A stretch of 64,000 nt of DNA, taken from NCBI RefSeq assembly GCF_009600605.1, contig NZ_VWNA01000003.1, positions 186,001-250,000 of the forward strand, read 5' to 3'. Each line of letters begins with the position of its first letter. The first letter of the stretch is position 1. The notes under the pieces were generated by a model. It was given only the letters and a program-made list of their open reading frames with translations, had not been told where the DNA came from and did not search any database. Source of the stretch: Segnochrobactrum spirostomi (GTDB taxonomy: Bacteria > Pseudomonadota > Alphaproteobacteria > Rhizobiales > Segnochrobactraceae). Shown here one piece after another: positions 1-8,377 of this stretch. Made by a program: the position numbers and the translations under genes.

Positions 1-230
1 CAGGGCGTCGATCGGATTTGAGCCGCGACTGGGCGCGTCGGCCGGGCGGTGATCGCCCCCCTGCGGCGGATCGGGCACAGGACGCAGCGAATTGTGCATC
101 GGCCGCGCGCTTCGATTGCGGGCCGCGCCGCGTTGCCGATAAATATCGTCGGTAGCGCCGGGGGACGGACGCGTCATGATCGTCGCGGAGCCGACTCCCT
201 TCCGTAATCCCGCATCATTCCGAGGAAGAC

Positions 231-806
231 ATGTCCCGTTCCGTGAAGATCGCGCTCGTCACCGCCATGACGCTCGCGATGACGGTGTGTGCCGAGGCTC
301 AGACCACCAAGACGAAGACGGCTCCGTCTGCGTCGGCCGAGCAGGCGACGAGCACGCTGCCGGGCGGAGCGACCTCCCTCCAGGAGACCTACGACGATTG
401 GAGCGTCGCCTGCGCGATGCCGGGCGGCCGCAAGAGCTGCTCGTTCTCGCAGACCCAGGTCAACCAGCAGAACCAGCAGCGCGTGCTCGCGATCGAGCTC
501 ACCTCCGGCCAGGACGGCGCGATCACCGGCGTGCTCGCGATGCCGTTCGGCCTCGCGCTCGCCGACGGCGTAACGCTGCAGATCGACGATGCGGCGCCGG
601 GGGGCCAGATCGCCTATCAGACCTGCCTTCCGGTGGGCTGCGTCGTGCCGCTCAAGTTCAACGCGGACTATCTGGCGAACCTCGAGAAGGGCAAGCAGCT
701 CAAGGTGAACGCGGTCGCCGCCGACACCGGCAAGCCGCTCACCTTCACCATCTCGCTCAAGGGCTTCGCCCCGGCGCTGTCGCGCACCCGCTCGCTCTCG
801 CAGTAA
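231..806 (+). CDS. Invasion-associated locus B (IalB) family protein
   Basis: A 191-residue exported protein. Residues 1-23 form a Sec signal peptide (charged start, hydrophobic core, cut after AEA), followed by a Thr/Ala/Ser-rich linker. The IalB-like domain starts near residue 54 with a YDDWSVAC motif. Two Cys pairs, C61/C70 and C132/C137, are placed as in the family and probably form disulfides. IalB proteins of rhizobia, Brucella and Bartonella are small periplasmic or envelope proteins; their biochemical role is unsettled. The start is supported by a GAGGAAG ribosome site just upstream. It appears monocistronic and is followed by a strong hairpin. Confidence 0.85.
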   Translation: MSRSVKIALVTAMTLAMTVCAEAQTTKTKTAPSASAEQATSTLPGGATSLQETYDDWSVACAMPGGRKSCSFSQTQVNQQNQQRVLAIELTSGQDGAITGVLAMPFGLALADGVTLQIDDAAPGGQIAYQTCLPVGCVVPLKFNADYLANLEKGKQLKVNAVAADTGKPLTFTISLKGFAPALSRTRSLSQ

Positions 807-812
807 TAACCC

Positions 813-846
813 GACCCCGCGGCGCCGTTCGAGGCGCCGCGGGGTC
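813..846. terminator. GC hairpin between convergent genes
   Basis: A perfect 14-bp inverted repeat (813-826 with 833-846, 6-nt loop) starts 7 nt after the IalB stop and ends 8 nt before the end of the leftward aldo/keto reductase gene. There is no clear U-run on either side, so it is a likely bidirectional terminator or 3'-end stabiliser rather than a textbook intrinsic terminator. Confidence 0.6.
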
Positions 847-854
847 GATCTCGA

Positions 855-1889
855 TCAGCGCAGCGGGCTCTGCCCGAACCGGTAGGACGACTGGCGTTCG
901 AACATCCAGCCCGGATATTCGGCGGGCAGGGCGCTCACGGCGTCGAGCGTGGCGCGCTCCTCGGCCGACAGGACGACCTCCGTCGCCGCGATGTTCTCGC
1001 GGAGCTGTTCCGGCCGCTTGGCGCCGATGATGACGGTGGTGACGACCGGCTGATGCAGCAGCCAGGCGAGGGCGACCTGGGCGATGGTGCATCCCTTCGC
1101 CTCCGCGATCGGCCGCATCGCGTCGATCACGTCGAAGGCGCGGGTACGATTGACCGGCGGGAAGTCGAAATTCGCCCGCCGCCCGTCCGATCCCTTGCCG
1201 TCGCGGCCATATTTGCCGCTGAGGAGGCCGCCGGCGAGGGGGCTCCACACCATCAATCCCACCTTTTCGGCCGTCAGCATCGGCACGATCTCGCGCTCGA
1301 GATCGCGGCCGGCGATCGTGTAATAGGCCTGGAGCGAGCGGATCGGCGCGAGATGGCGCCGCTCGGCGATGCCGAGCCCCTTGGCGACATGCCAGGCGCC
1401 CCAGTTCGACACGCCGACATAGCGCACGTAGCCCTGGCGAACGAGCTGATCGAGGGCTTCGAGCGTCTCTTCGATCGGCGTCAGCGGGTCGAAGCCATGG
1501 ATCTGGTAGAGGTCGATATGATCGAGCTGAAGCCGCTTCAGGCTCGCCTTCGCCTGATCGAGGATGTGACCGCGGGAGGCGCCGCCGGCGTTCGGCGTGG
1601 AGCCGACGCGGCCGAAAACTTTCGTCGCGACGATCACCTCGTCCCGGGCGACGCCGAGATTGCGCAGCGCCTGACCGGTGATCTGCTCCGAGAGGCCTTC
1701 GGCATAGACGTTCGCCGTGTCGATGAAGTTGATGCCGGCGTCGAGGGCGCCGCGGACGATCTCGTCGGCCTCGGCCTGCTGGAGGTCGCCGATATTGCGC
1801 CAGATGCCTTCTCCGCCGCCGAAGGTCATCGTGCCGAGGCAGAGTTCGGAAACGAGCAGGCCGGTCTGGCCGAGCGGATTGTAGCGCAT
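855..1889 (-). CDS. Aldo/keto reductase
   Basis: A 344-residue aldo/keto reductase of the bacterial Tas/YajO-like group, an NADPH-dependent reductase of aldehydes or ketones in the cytoplasm. The full catalytic tetrad is visible: D57 and Y62 in the IDTANVY stretch, K90 in VATK, H131 in YQIHG. A C-terminal IIGAKRPEQL stretch fits the cofactor-binding region. The start at 1889 is chosen because the family begins MRYNPLGQTG and an AAGGA site precedes it; a longer in-frame reading to 1976 would run into the next gene. It follows the SDR gene at 1924-2766 and is probably co-transcribed with it. Substrate unknown. Confidence 0.88.
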   Translation of the reverse strand: MRYNPLGQTGLLVSELCLGTMTFGGGEGIWRNIGDLQQAEADEIVRGALDAGINFIDTANVYAEGLSEQITGQALRNLGVARDEVIVATKVFGRVGSTPNAGGASRGHILDQAKASLKRLQLDHIDLYQIHGFDPLTPIEETLEALDQLVRQGYVRYVGVSNWGAWHVAKGLGIAERRHLAPIRSLQAYYTIAGRDLEREIVPMLTAEKVGLMVWSPLAGGLLSGKYGRDGKGSDGRRANFDFPPVNRTRAFDVIDAMRPIAEAKGCTIAQVALAWLLHQPVVTTVIIGAKRPEQLRENIAATEVVLSAEERATLDAVSALPAEYPGWMFERQSSYRFGQSPLR

Positions 1890-1923
1890 GGAGGATATCC
1901 TTCGCTGAGGGATTGGGGTGTCG

Positions 1924-2766
1924 TCAGGCGGCCTCGAACGCCCCGTCCGTGGAGACGGAGACGGCCCGCCAGGCATCGAGATCGCCCTGCAGCCGCGCGA
2001 TCTTCGCGGTGACGACCTCCACGGCGTCGCTGCCGGCGGCGAAGCGCAGCGGGGGATTGGGCTCGTTGGCGAGCCGGACCGTCACGGCGGCGAGCTTCGC
2101 CGGATCGCCGGCCTGCTGGTGATTGCGCGCCGCATAGCCTTCGTGGATGGCCCTCGATGCCTCGGCATAGTCGGCGACCGGGTGGGCCGCGGTCTTGACC
2201 GAGCTCGGATCGAGAAAGTCGGTGCGGAAGAAGCCGGGCTCGATCAGCGTCACGCGGATGCCGAACGGCGCGACTTCGTGGGAGAGCGATTCCGAAAAGC
2301 CTTCGACCGCGTGCTTGCTCGCGCAATAGAGCGAGGCGCCCGGGCCGCCGCGGATGCCGGCGATCGAGGAGAGGTTGAAGATATGCCCGCCGCGCTCGGC
2401 GCGCATCGCCGGCAGGACCGCGCGGGTGACGTCGAAGAGGCCGAACACGTTGGTGGCGAACTGGTGCTCGGCATCGCCCGGCGCGGTCTCCTCGAACAGG
2501 CCGAGAAGCCCGAAGCCGGCATTGTTGACGAGCACGTCGATGCGGCCGAAGCGGGCGAGGGTGGTGTCGACCGCGGCGGCGATCCGCGCCCGATCGGTGA
2601 CGTCGAGGGCAAGGCAGAGGAGGGCGTCGCTGGCCGGGAAGGCGTTGCGCAGGGCGTCGACGCTGCGGCCGGTGGCGGCGACGTTGTCTCCCGCCGCGAG
2701 CGCGGCCTTGACGATCTCCGCGCCGATCCCGCGGGTGGCGCCGGTGACGAACCAAGTCTTGACCAT
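1924..2766 (-). CDS. SDR-family oxidoreductase
   Basis: A 280-residue classical short-chain dehydrogenase/reductase. Visible are the TGATRGIG nucleotide-binding motif (residues 8-15), NNAG at 81-84, an active-site Ser near 134 and YCASK with Y147/K151. Length and the PGFFRTDF region fit the cytosolic classical SDRs that reduce or oxidise small carbonyl compounds. It is the first gene of a leftward pair with the aldo/keto reductase and is divergent from an AraC-type regulator, a common arrangement in which the regulator controls the reductases. Substrate cannot be read from sequence. Confidence 0.87.
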   Translation of the reverse strand: MVKTWFVTGATRGIGAEIVKAALAAGDNVAATGRSVDALRNAFPASDALLCLALDVTDRARIAAAVDTTLARFGRIDVLVNNAGFGLLGLFEETAPGDAEHQFATNVFGLFDVTRAVLPAMRAERGGHIFNLSSIAGIRGGPGASLYCASKHAVEGFSESLSHEVAPFGIRVTLIEPGFFRTDFLDPSSVKTAAHPVADYAEASRAIHEGYAARNHQQAGDPAKLAAVTVRLANEPNPPLRFAAGSDAVEVVTAKIARLQGDLDAWRAVSVSTDGAFEAA

Positions 2767-2848
2767 AGCGAACTCCGATGGCTCTGGGGACGGGTGAGAA
2801 ATCGCACCGATCGGGCCGTCGGCAGTAGAGGAAAGCTGCCCGATCCTT

Positions 2849-2869
2849 GCACGATCCTCTCAATCGTGC
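2849..2869. promoter_or_regulatory. Inverted repeat in divergent SDR/AraC promoter region
   Basis: GCACGAT and ATCGTGC form a perfect 7-bp inverted repeat with a 7-nt spacer between the divergent SDR (start 2766) and AraC regulator (start 2936). Position and symmetry fit an operator for the adjacent regulator; this is inference. Confidence 0.4.
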
Positions 2870-2935
2870 GCGGCTCGTGAAAGCGTGTCTTGCGCGCGCA
2901 TGCCCTGCCGAACAGGATCGCGGTGGAGGCTCATC

Positions 2936-3850
2936 ATGGAAGAATCCATCTCCCGTCTCGCGGACCTCATCGCCCGACATTGCGACGTGTCGCGGTGGAC
3001 GACGCCGATCCCGCGTCTGACGCTGCTGCGCTCCGACACGCCGACGATGCCGATCGGCGTCACCTACAATCCCGTCGTCTGCTTCATCGCCCAAGGCGCC
3101 AAGCGGGCGATCCTGGGCGAGCGGGTGTTCGATTACGATCCGGCGCACTATCTCGTTGCCTCGGTCGACCTGCCGGTCACCGGCGGCATCTCGCGGGCGA
3201 GCCCGCAGGAGCCTTATCTCGCCGCCTCGCTCGCGCTCGACCGCAGCCTGTTGGCGACCATGCTGCTCGAGATGGGGGACGGTCCGCGCAGCACCGATCC
3301 GCAGCCGGGTATGGCGGTCACCGCGATGACGCCGGACTTGCTCGATTCCCTCATCCGGCTCGTGTCGCTGCTTGATCGTCCGACCGACGCCGCGATGCTT
3401 GCGCCGCTCGTCGAGCGGGAAATCCTCTACCGCCTCCTGTGCGGCGAACAGGGTGCGCTTCTGCGTCAGATCGCGCTCGCGGACAGCAGTGTCTCGCGGG
3501 TCAGCCGGGTCATCACCTGGATCCGGGCCAATTTCGCCAAGCCGCTCAGGATCGAGTTGCTCGCCGAGATCGCCGGCATGAGCGCATCCTCGTTGCATCG
3601 TCATTTCAAGGCGGTGACGACGATGAGCCCGCTTCAATATCAGAAGCAGCTTCGGCTTCAGGAGGCACGGCGCCTTCTGCTGTCCCAGCACGTCGATGCG
3701 GCGAGCATCGGCTTCAGCGTCGGCTACGAGAGCCCCTCCCAGTTCAGCCGGGAATATAGCCGCCTGTTCGGGGCGCCCCCCGCCCGCGACGCGACCCGGC
3801 TCCGCGCGCTGACCGGTGCCGGCCTGGCGCCGTTCAGTCCGGCTCCCTGA
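2936..3850 (+). CDS. AraC-family transcriptional regulator with AraC_N domain
   Basis: About 304 residues. The N-terminal two thirds (roughly 25-180) match the AraC_N effector domain type (NPVVCFIAQGAKRAILGER region), and residues about 200-290 form the two-helix-turn-helix AraC DNA-binding domain ending in the conserved VGYESPSQFSREYSRLFGAPP stretch. The ATG at 2936 is preferred over an upstream in-frame ATG at 2885 because GGAGG lies 6 nt before it. AraC_N regulators next to aldo/keto reductases often sense reactive aldehydes or related metabolites; by position this one should control the divergent reductase pair. Confidence 0.88.
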   Translation: MEESISRLADLIARHCDVSRWTTPIPRLTLLRSDTPTMPIGVTYNPVVCFIAQGAKRAILGERVFDYDPAHYLVASVDLPVTGGISRASPQEPYLAASLALDRSLLATMLLEMGDGPRSTDPQPGMAVTAMTPDLLDSLIRLVSLLDRPTDAAMLAPLVEREILYRLLCGEQGALLRQIALADSSVSRVSRVITWIRANFAKPLRIELLAEIAGMSASSLHRHFKAVTTMSPLQYQKQLRLQEARRLLLSQHVDAASIGFSVGYESPSQFSREYSRLFGAPPARDATRLRALTGAGLAPFSPAP

Positions 3851-3865
3851 CCGCGCCGAGAGAGG

Positions 3866-4888
3866 ATGCCGATGCGGCTGCCTGCGATCCCCGCTTCGTT
3901 CTTCGGCATGGTGCTCGGCCTCTCCGGGCTCGGCGTCGCCTGGCGCGCCGCGCACCGGGTCTGGGGCCTGCCGGCGGCGATCGGCGAGACGCTGATGGCG
4001 CTCGCCGCTCTGGTGTGGCTCGCCGTCAGCGTTCTCTATGTCCTCAAATGGGTGTTCCGGCGCGAGGCCGCGCGGCAGGAGCTCGACCATCCGGTCCAAT
4101 GCTGCTTCGTCGGGCTGATGGGCGTTGCGACGATGCTGGTCGGCGGCGCCGCGCAGCAGCCCTATTCGGCGGCGGTCGCTCTGGTCCTGTTCGCCCTCGG
4201 CGCGGCCTTCACGCTCGGCTTCGCGCTGTGGCGGACGGGCGGCCTGTGGCGGGGCGGGCGCGATCATGCCCACAGCACCCCGGTGCTCTATCTGCCCGCG
4301 GTCGCGGGCAGCTATGTGGTCGCCGCCGTCGCCGGCGGCCTCGGCTTCACCGATTGGGGGCAGATCGCCTTCGGCGCCGGGCTCTTCTCGTGGCTCGCGA
4401 TCGAGTCGGTCTTGCTCCACCGCCTCATCACGCTCGACAGCCTGCCGGCCCCGATGCGGCCGCTGCTCGGCATCCAGCTCGCGCCTGCACCGGTGGGGGC
4501 GGTCGCCTATCTCAGCGTCACCAACGGGCCGCCGGACGTGTTCGCCCACGCCATGATCGGCTATGGCCTGCTCCAGGCCCTCATCGTGATCCGCCTGCTG
4601 CCGTGGCTGCGGCAGGCGCCGTTCGCGCCGTCTTATTGGGCCTACACCTTCGGCGTGGCGGCCCTCTCCGTCGCGCCGCTGCGCCTGCTCGAACGCGGCG
4701 ATGGCGGCGCGATCGGCATCCTCGCACCGATCCTGTTCGTGGGTGCGAACCTCGTCGTCGGCCTCGTCGCGATCGGCACGCTCCGCCTCGCCGTCGCCGG
4801 CCGTCTGCTGCCGAAGGCGGAACCCGCGTCCACCGCTCCGACGGTGGCGAACGGCGAGGTCGTGACGGCAGGCTCCACCGGACGCTGA
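3866..4888 (+). CDS. tehA: TehA/SLAC1-family tellurite-resistance/dicarboxylate-type carrier
   Basis: A 340-residue integral membrane protein with about ten hydrophobic helices. It opens with the TDT-family hallmark (IPASFFGMVLGLSGLGVAWR) and carries a conserved HSTPVLYLP region and a long run of Phe/Leu-rich helices. TehA/SLAC1 proteins are anion channels or carriers; E. coli TehA gives tellurite resistance when overexpressed. It starts 15 nt after the AraC gene on the same strand and is probably co-transcribed with it. No tehB methyltransferase is nearby, so real tellurite function is doubtful. The C-terminal 25 residues are a polar tail. Confidence 0.82.
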   Translation: MPMRLPAIPASFFGMVLGLSGLGVAWRAAHRVWGLPAAIGETLMALAALVWLAVSVLYVLKWVFRREAARQELDHPVQCCFVGLMGVATMLVGGAAQQPYSAAVALVLFALGAAFTLGFALWRTGGLWRGGRDHAHSTPVLYLPAVAGSYVVAAVAGGLGFTDWGQIAFGAGLFSWLAIESVLLHRLITLDSLPAPMRPLLGIQLAPAPVGAVAYLSVTNGPPDVFAHAMIGYGLLQALIVIRLLPWLRQAPFAPSYWAYTFGVAALSVAPLRLLERGDGGAIGILAPILFVGANLVVGLVAIGTLRLAVAGRLLPKAEPASTAPTVANGEVVTAGSTGR

Positions 4889-5004
4889 TCGGCGCGCCGT
4901 CTCGCTCGCGTCAGCGGCGAGCCTCGTCTGGCCCCGCGCAGGCTTCATCCTGACCGCGATATCCCCCGAACCGCGCCGCAGGCGCGACCGGTGCGCCTTT
5001 CCGT

Positions 5005-5046
5005 TTGACAAAAGCCGTCTGTCGCTATTGCTATGATGTCAGACCA
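5005..5046 (+). promoter_or_regulatory. Promoter and FadR/GntR-type operator candidate
   Basis: TTGACA at 5005-5010 is a good -35; a -10 is less clear (TATGAT at 5032-5037 is spaced 21 nt). At 5037-5046 the near-palindrome TGTCAGACCA resembles the TGGTCnGACCA operators of FadR-subfamily GntR regulators and sits 30 nt before the fadR-like start. Autoregulation is inferred. Confidence 0.4.
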
Positions 5047-5076
5047 ATTTGAACCACTTCCAATCCACCCGAGCCG

Positions 5077-5796
5077 ATGCCGCCGACCGCTGCGAGACCG
5101 ACCATCGCTCCCCTGCCGCCGCTCGATCGCGCGAGCCAGGTGCTCGATTCGCTCGTGACCTATATCGACGGCGCCGCGCTCGCCCCCGGCGACCGTCTGC
5201 CGGCCGAGCGCGAGCTGATGGCGGCCCTCGGCGTCGGTCGCTCGACGGTGCGCGAGGTGATCCGCCACTTCCAGGCGCTCGGCGTGATGGAGACGCGGAA
5301 GGGCAGCGGCACCTACCTGCTCAAGCCGATCAACGCGGCGACCATCCACATGCCGCTGTCGCTCGATGCGGCGAGCCTGCGCGATGCGCTGTTGCAGACC
5401 CTGGAAGTGCGCCGCGGCATCGAGTGCGAGGCCTGCATGGTCGCCGCGCGCCGCCGCACCGCCGAGGACATCGCGATCATCGAGGCTAAGCTCGATGAGA
5501 TGGAGCGCGTCCACCACCTCAAGGGGACCGCGGGCGAGGAAGACCTCGCCTTCCACTTGGCGATCTACGACGCGACCCACAACCCCCTGTTTCGCCAGCT
5601 TCTCGAACAGATGCGGGAGGCCTTCGAGCGGTTCTGGGACAAGCCGTTCGACCGGCCGGATTTCGCCCGCCGCTCCTTTCCTTTCCACCGCCGCTTGTTC
5701 AACGCGATCGTTGCCCAGGACACCGAAGCGGCGCGCCTCGAAACACTGAAGATCCTCGACATCGTCGAGGAGGACATCAAGGACATGGCCGGATGA
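5077..5796 (+). CDS. FadR-subfamily GntR transcriptional regulator
   Basis: A 239-residue cytosolic DNA-binding repressor. Residues about 18-80 are a winged helix with the GntR signature (PGDRLPAERELMAALGVGRSTVREV, here in part) and residues about 95-225 are an all-helical FCD ligand domain with the usual metal-binding Asp/His positions (AFHLAIYDATHNPL). It overlaps the next gene by ATGA and so heads the operon of PLP enzyme and ABC importer, which it probably controls in response to the imported or derived acid. Ligand unknown. Confidence 0.9.
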   Translation: MPPTAARPTIAPLPPLDRASQVLDSLVTYIDGAALAPGDRLPAERELMAALGVGRSTVREVIRHFQALGVMETRKGSGTYLLKPINAATIHMPLSLDAASLRDALLQTLEVRRGIECEACMVAARRRTAEDIAIIEAKLDEMERVHHLKGTAGEEDLAFHLAIYDATHNPLFRQLLEQMREAFERFWDKPFDRPDFARRSFPFHRRLFNAIVAQDTEAARLETLKILDIVEEDIKDMAG

Positions 5797-6965
5797 TCAA
5801 CGGTGCCGACCCGTTCGAGCACGCCTTGCTCGCCGTCGCGCATGACGAGACGAACGCCTTCGAGGCCGTCGTCCCGCCGATCGTGCAGACCTCGCTCTTC
5901 ACCTTCGAGAGCTACGACGAGATGGTTGCGACCTATCGCGGCGAGAAGGTGCGGCCGGTCTATTCGCGCGGGCTGAACCCGACGGTGCGCCATTTCGAGG
6001 AGACGCTCGCCGCGCTCGAAGGCGGCGAGGACGCGCTCGGCTTCGCGAGCGGCATGGCGGCGATCTCGTCCACCGTGCTGAGCTTTGTCGAGCCGGGCGA
6101 CCGCATCGTCGCGGTGCGCCACGTCTATCCGGATGCCTTTCGCCTGTTTGGTACGCTCCTCAAGCGCATGCGTATCGAGGTGACCTATGTCGACGGCCGC
6201 GACGAGGAGGCGGTGGCGAAGGCGCTGCCGGGCGCCAAGCTGTTCTACATGGAGAGCCCGACGAGCTGGGTGATGGAGGCTCACGATGTCGGCGCACTCG
6301 CTGCCCTGGCGCGCCGGCACGGCGTCATCAGCGTCATCGACAACAGTTGGGCGAGCCCGATCTTCCAGCGCCCGCTCACCCTCGGCGTTGATCTCGTCCT
6401 GCATTCGGCGTCCAAATATCTCGGCGGCCACAGCGACGTCGTCGCCGGCGTGGTGGCGGGTCCCAAGGCTCTGATCGACCGCCTGCGCGGCGAAACGCTG
6501 CCTTATCTCGGCGGCAAGCTGTCGCCGTTCGATGCCTGGCTGCTGATCCGCGGCCTGCGGACCCTGCCGATCCGCATGAAGGCGCACGAGGCCTCGGCGC
6601 TCGCCATCGCGCGGCGGCTCAAGGCGCTGCCGATCGTGCGCGAGGTCCAGCATCCTGGCCTCGCCAACCAATTGCCGCCCGGCCTCGGCGGCACCTCGGG
6701 CCTGTTCTCCTTCATCTTCGAGGAGGGCATCGACATCCGCGCCTTCGCCGACCGCCTGAAGCTGTTCAAGCTCGGCGTGTCCTGGGGCGGCCACGAGAGC
6801 CTGATCGTGCCGGGCGAGGTGGTGCTCCAGCAGAAGGCCGAGCCGAACTCCGCCCACGCCTTCGGCATCGATCCGCGCTCCGTCCGCCTCCATGTCGGCC
6901 TCGAAGGCACCGAGGCGCTGTGGCGCGATCTCGAGGAGGCGATCGCTTCCGCCATCACGACCTGA
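5793..6965 (+). CDS. Cystathionine beta-lyase-type PLP-dependent enzyme
   Basis: A 390-residue Cys/Met-metabolism PLP enzyme of fold type I. The PLP lysine is K208 in HSASKYLGGHSD; D183 (VIDNSWASP) should bind the pyridine N, and Y57/R59 (VYSRGLNPT) the phosphate of the neighbouring subunit. The WASPIFQRPL stretch and length fit cystathionine beta/gamma-lyase relatives. It is translationally coupled to the regulator upstream and runs straight into a sugar-type ABC importer, so it is unlikely to be the housekeeping MetC. It more probably cleaves a C-S (or C-O) bond in an imported amino-acid conjugate; that role is inference. Confidence 0.85.
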   Translation: MINGADPFEHALLAVAHDETNAFEAVVPPIVQTSLFTFESYDEMVATYRGEKVRPVYSRGLNPTVRHFEETLAALEGGEDALGFASGMAAISSTVLSFVEPGDRIVAVRHVYPDAFRLFGTLLKRMRIEVTYVDGRDEEAVAKALPGAKLFYMESPTSWVMEAHDVGALAALARRHGVISVIDNSWASPIFQRPLTLGVDLVLHSASKYLGGHSDVVAGVVAGPKALIDRLRGETLPYLGGKLSPFDAWLLIRGLRTLPIRMKAHEASALAIARRLKALPIVREVQHPGLANQLPPGLGGTSGLFSFIFEEGIDIRAFADRLKLFKLGVSWGGHESLIVPGEVVLQQKAEPNSAHAFGIDPRSVRLHVGLEGTEALWRDLEEAIASAITT

Positions 6966-7006
6966 CGATCCGACCGACCGAAACCAAAAGAGGGGAGACC
7001 AAGACC

Positions 7007-8287
7007 GTGAAGAAGAACTTTGGGAAGAAGATCCTGGCGGCGGCTCTGATGAGCACGCTGTTCGCCACGACGGCACTTGCGGATACGACGCTTAAGCTGG
7101 TCGAAGTCATCACGAGCCCCGAGCGCACCGAAACGCTGAAATCCATCGTCGGCAAGTTCGAGGCGGCCAATCCCGGCACCAAGGTCGAGATCATCTCGCT
7201 GCCTTGGGGCGAGGCGTTCCAGAAGTTCGCCACCATGGTCTCGGCCGGCGAGATTCCGGACGTCATGGAGATGCCGGACACCTGGGTTTCGCTCTATGCC
7301 AACAACGGGATGGTCGAGAGCCTCGAGCCCTATCTGAAGACGTGGAGCGAGACCTCGGATCTGTCGGACCGCGCGCTCGAGCTCGGCCGTGACGTCAAAA
7401 ACACCGCCTATATGCTGCCCTACGGCTTCTATCTGCGGGCGATGTTCTACAACAAGAAGCTCCTCGCCGAGGCCGGCGTCGCCGAGCCGCCGAAGACGAT
7501 GGCGGAATTCGAGGAGGCCGCGAAGAAGATTTCGGCGCTTCCGGGCAAGTCCGGCTATTGCCTGCGCGGCGGCCCGGGCGGCCTCAACGGCTGGATGATG
7601 TTCGGCGCCACGATGGCCGGCTCCAACGAATTCTTCCGGCCGGACGGCACCTCGACCATCAACAGCGAAGGCTGGGTCAAGGGCCTGACCTGGGTGATCG
7701 ACCTCTACAAGAAGGGCTACGCCCCGAAGGATTCCGTCAATTGGGGCTTCAACGAGATCGTCGCCGGCTTCTATAGCGGCACCTGCGCCTTCCTCGATCA
7801 GGACCCGGATGCGCTCATCGCCATCGCCCAGCGCATGAAGGCCGACGATTACGGCGTCACCACCATGCCGAAGGGGCCCGACGGCAAGACCTTCCCGACC
7901 ATCGGCTTCGCCGGCTGGTCGATGATGTCGGCGAGCCAGCACAAGGATCTCGCCTGGAAGCTCATCGCCACCCTCGAGGGCCCGGAAGGCAACATCGAGT
8001 GGAACAAGCGCACCGGCGCCTTGCCGGCGCTGAAGTCGGCCGCCAAGGACCCGTTCTATTCGAGCCCGCAGTTCAAGGGCTGGTTCGACGAGCTGGCGGA
8101 TAAGAACGCCATCCCGACCGTGATGCCGACCTATCTCGAGGAGTTCGCCTACTTCAAGGACTCGCTCGCGATCAAGACGACGCAGCAGGCGCTGCTCGGC
8201 GACATCACTCCCCAGGAGCTCGCCGATCAGTGGGCGGACTACCTGACCAAGGCGCAGCAGAAATATCTGGCGAGCAAGGCCAAATAA
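7007..8287 (+). CDS. ABC transporter substrate-binding protein, family 1 (sugar type)
   Basis: About 426 residues, starting at GTG 7007 with AGGGGAG 9 nt upstream; the upstream in-frame ATG at 6920 lies inside the previous gene and was not used. Residues 1-25 are a Sec signal peptide cut after ALA. The mature protein has the family-1 solute-binding fold (early KFEAANPGTKVEIISLPWGE, a DQDPDALIAIA region, late W-rich hinge). Such proteins bind sugars, polyols, glycerol-3-phosphate or related compounds in the periplasm and deliver them to MalFG-type permeases, here the next two genes. Ligand unknown; the operon's PLP enzyme suggests an unusual one. Confidence 0.88.
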   Translation: MKKNFGKKILAAALMSTLFATTALADTTLKLVEVITSPERTETLKSIVGKFEAANPGTKVEIISLPWGEAFQKFATMVSAGEIPDVMEMPDTWVSLYANNGMVESLEPYLKTWSETSDLSDRALELGRDVKNTAYMLPYGFYLRAMFYNKKLLAEAGVAEPPKTMAEFEEAAKKISALPGKSGYCLRGGPGGLNGWMMFGATMAGSNEFFRPDGTSTINSEGWVKGLTWVIDLYKKGYAPKDSVNWGFNEIVAGFYSGTCAFLDQDPDALIAIAQRMKADDYGVTTMPKGPDGKTFPTIGFAGWSMMSASQHKDLAWKLIATLEGPEGNIEWNKRTGALPALKSAAKDPFYSSPQFKGWFDELADKNAIPTVMPTYLEEFAYFKDSLAIKTTQQALLGDITPQELADQWADYLTKAQQKYLASKAK

Positions 8288-8313
8288 TCCGGGTGACGAA
8301 CCCTTCGTGACTG

Positions 8314-8351
8314 CCGCTGCGGGCGTGGCCGAGACGCCTCGCCCGCAGCGG
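8314..8351 (+). terminator. Strong hairpin behind binding-protein gene
   Basis: A perfect 12-bp stem (8314-8325 with 8340-8351, 14-nt loop) lies between the binding-protein stop and the first permease. There is no U-run, so it probably protects the upstream mRNA end or partly attenuates read-through, giving more binding protein than permease. Confidence 0.55.
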
Positions 8352-8377
8352 ACCCGCCTTCGCACCGGAACGTCCAG

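Noticed and set aside
1890-5011. Very long leftward open frame (over 1000 codons) across the SDR, AraC and TehA genes
   Set aside because: Its composition (Arg/Gly/Ala/Asp-rich, no domain) is that of the antisense frame of GC-rich genes; the real genes in this span have clear family motifs.
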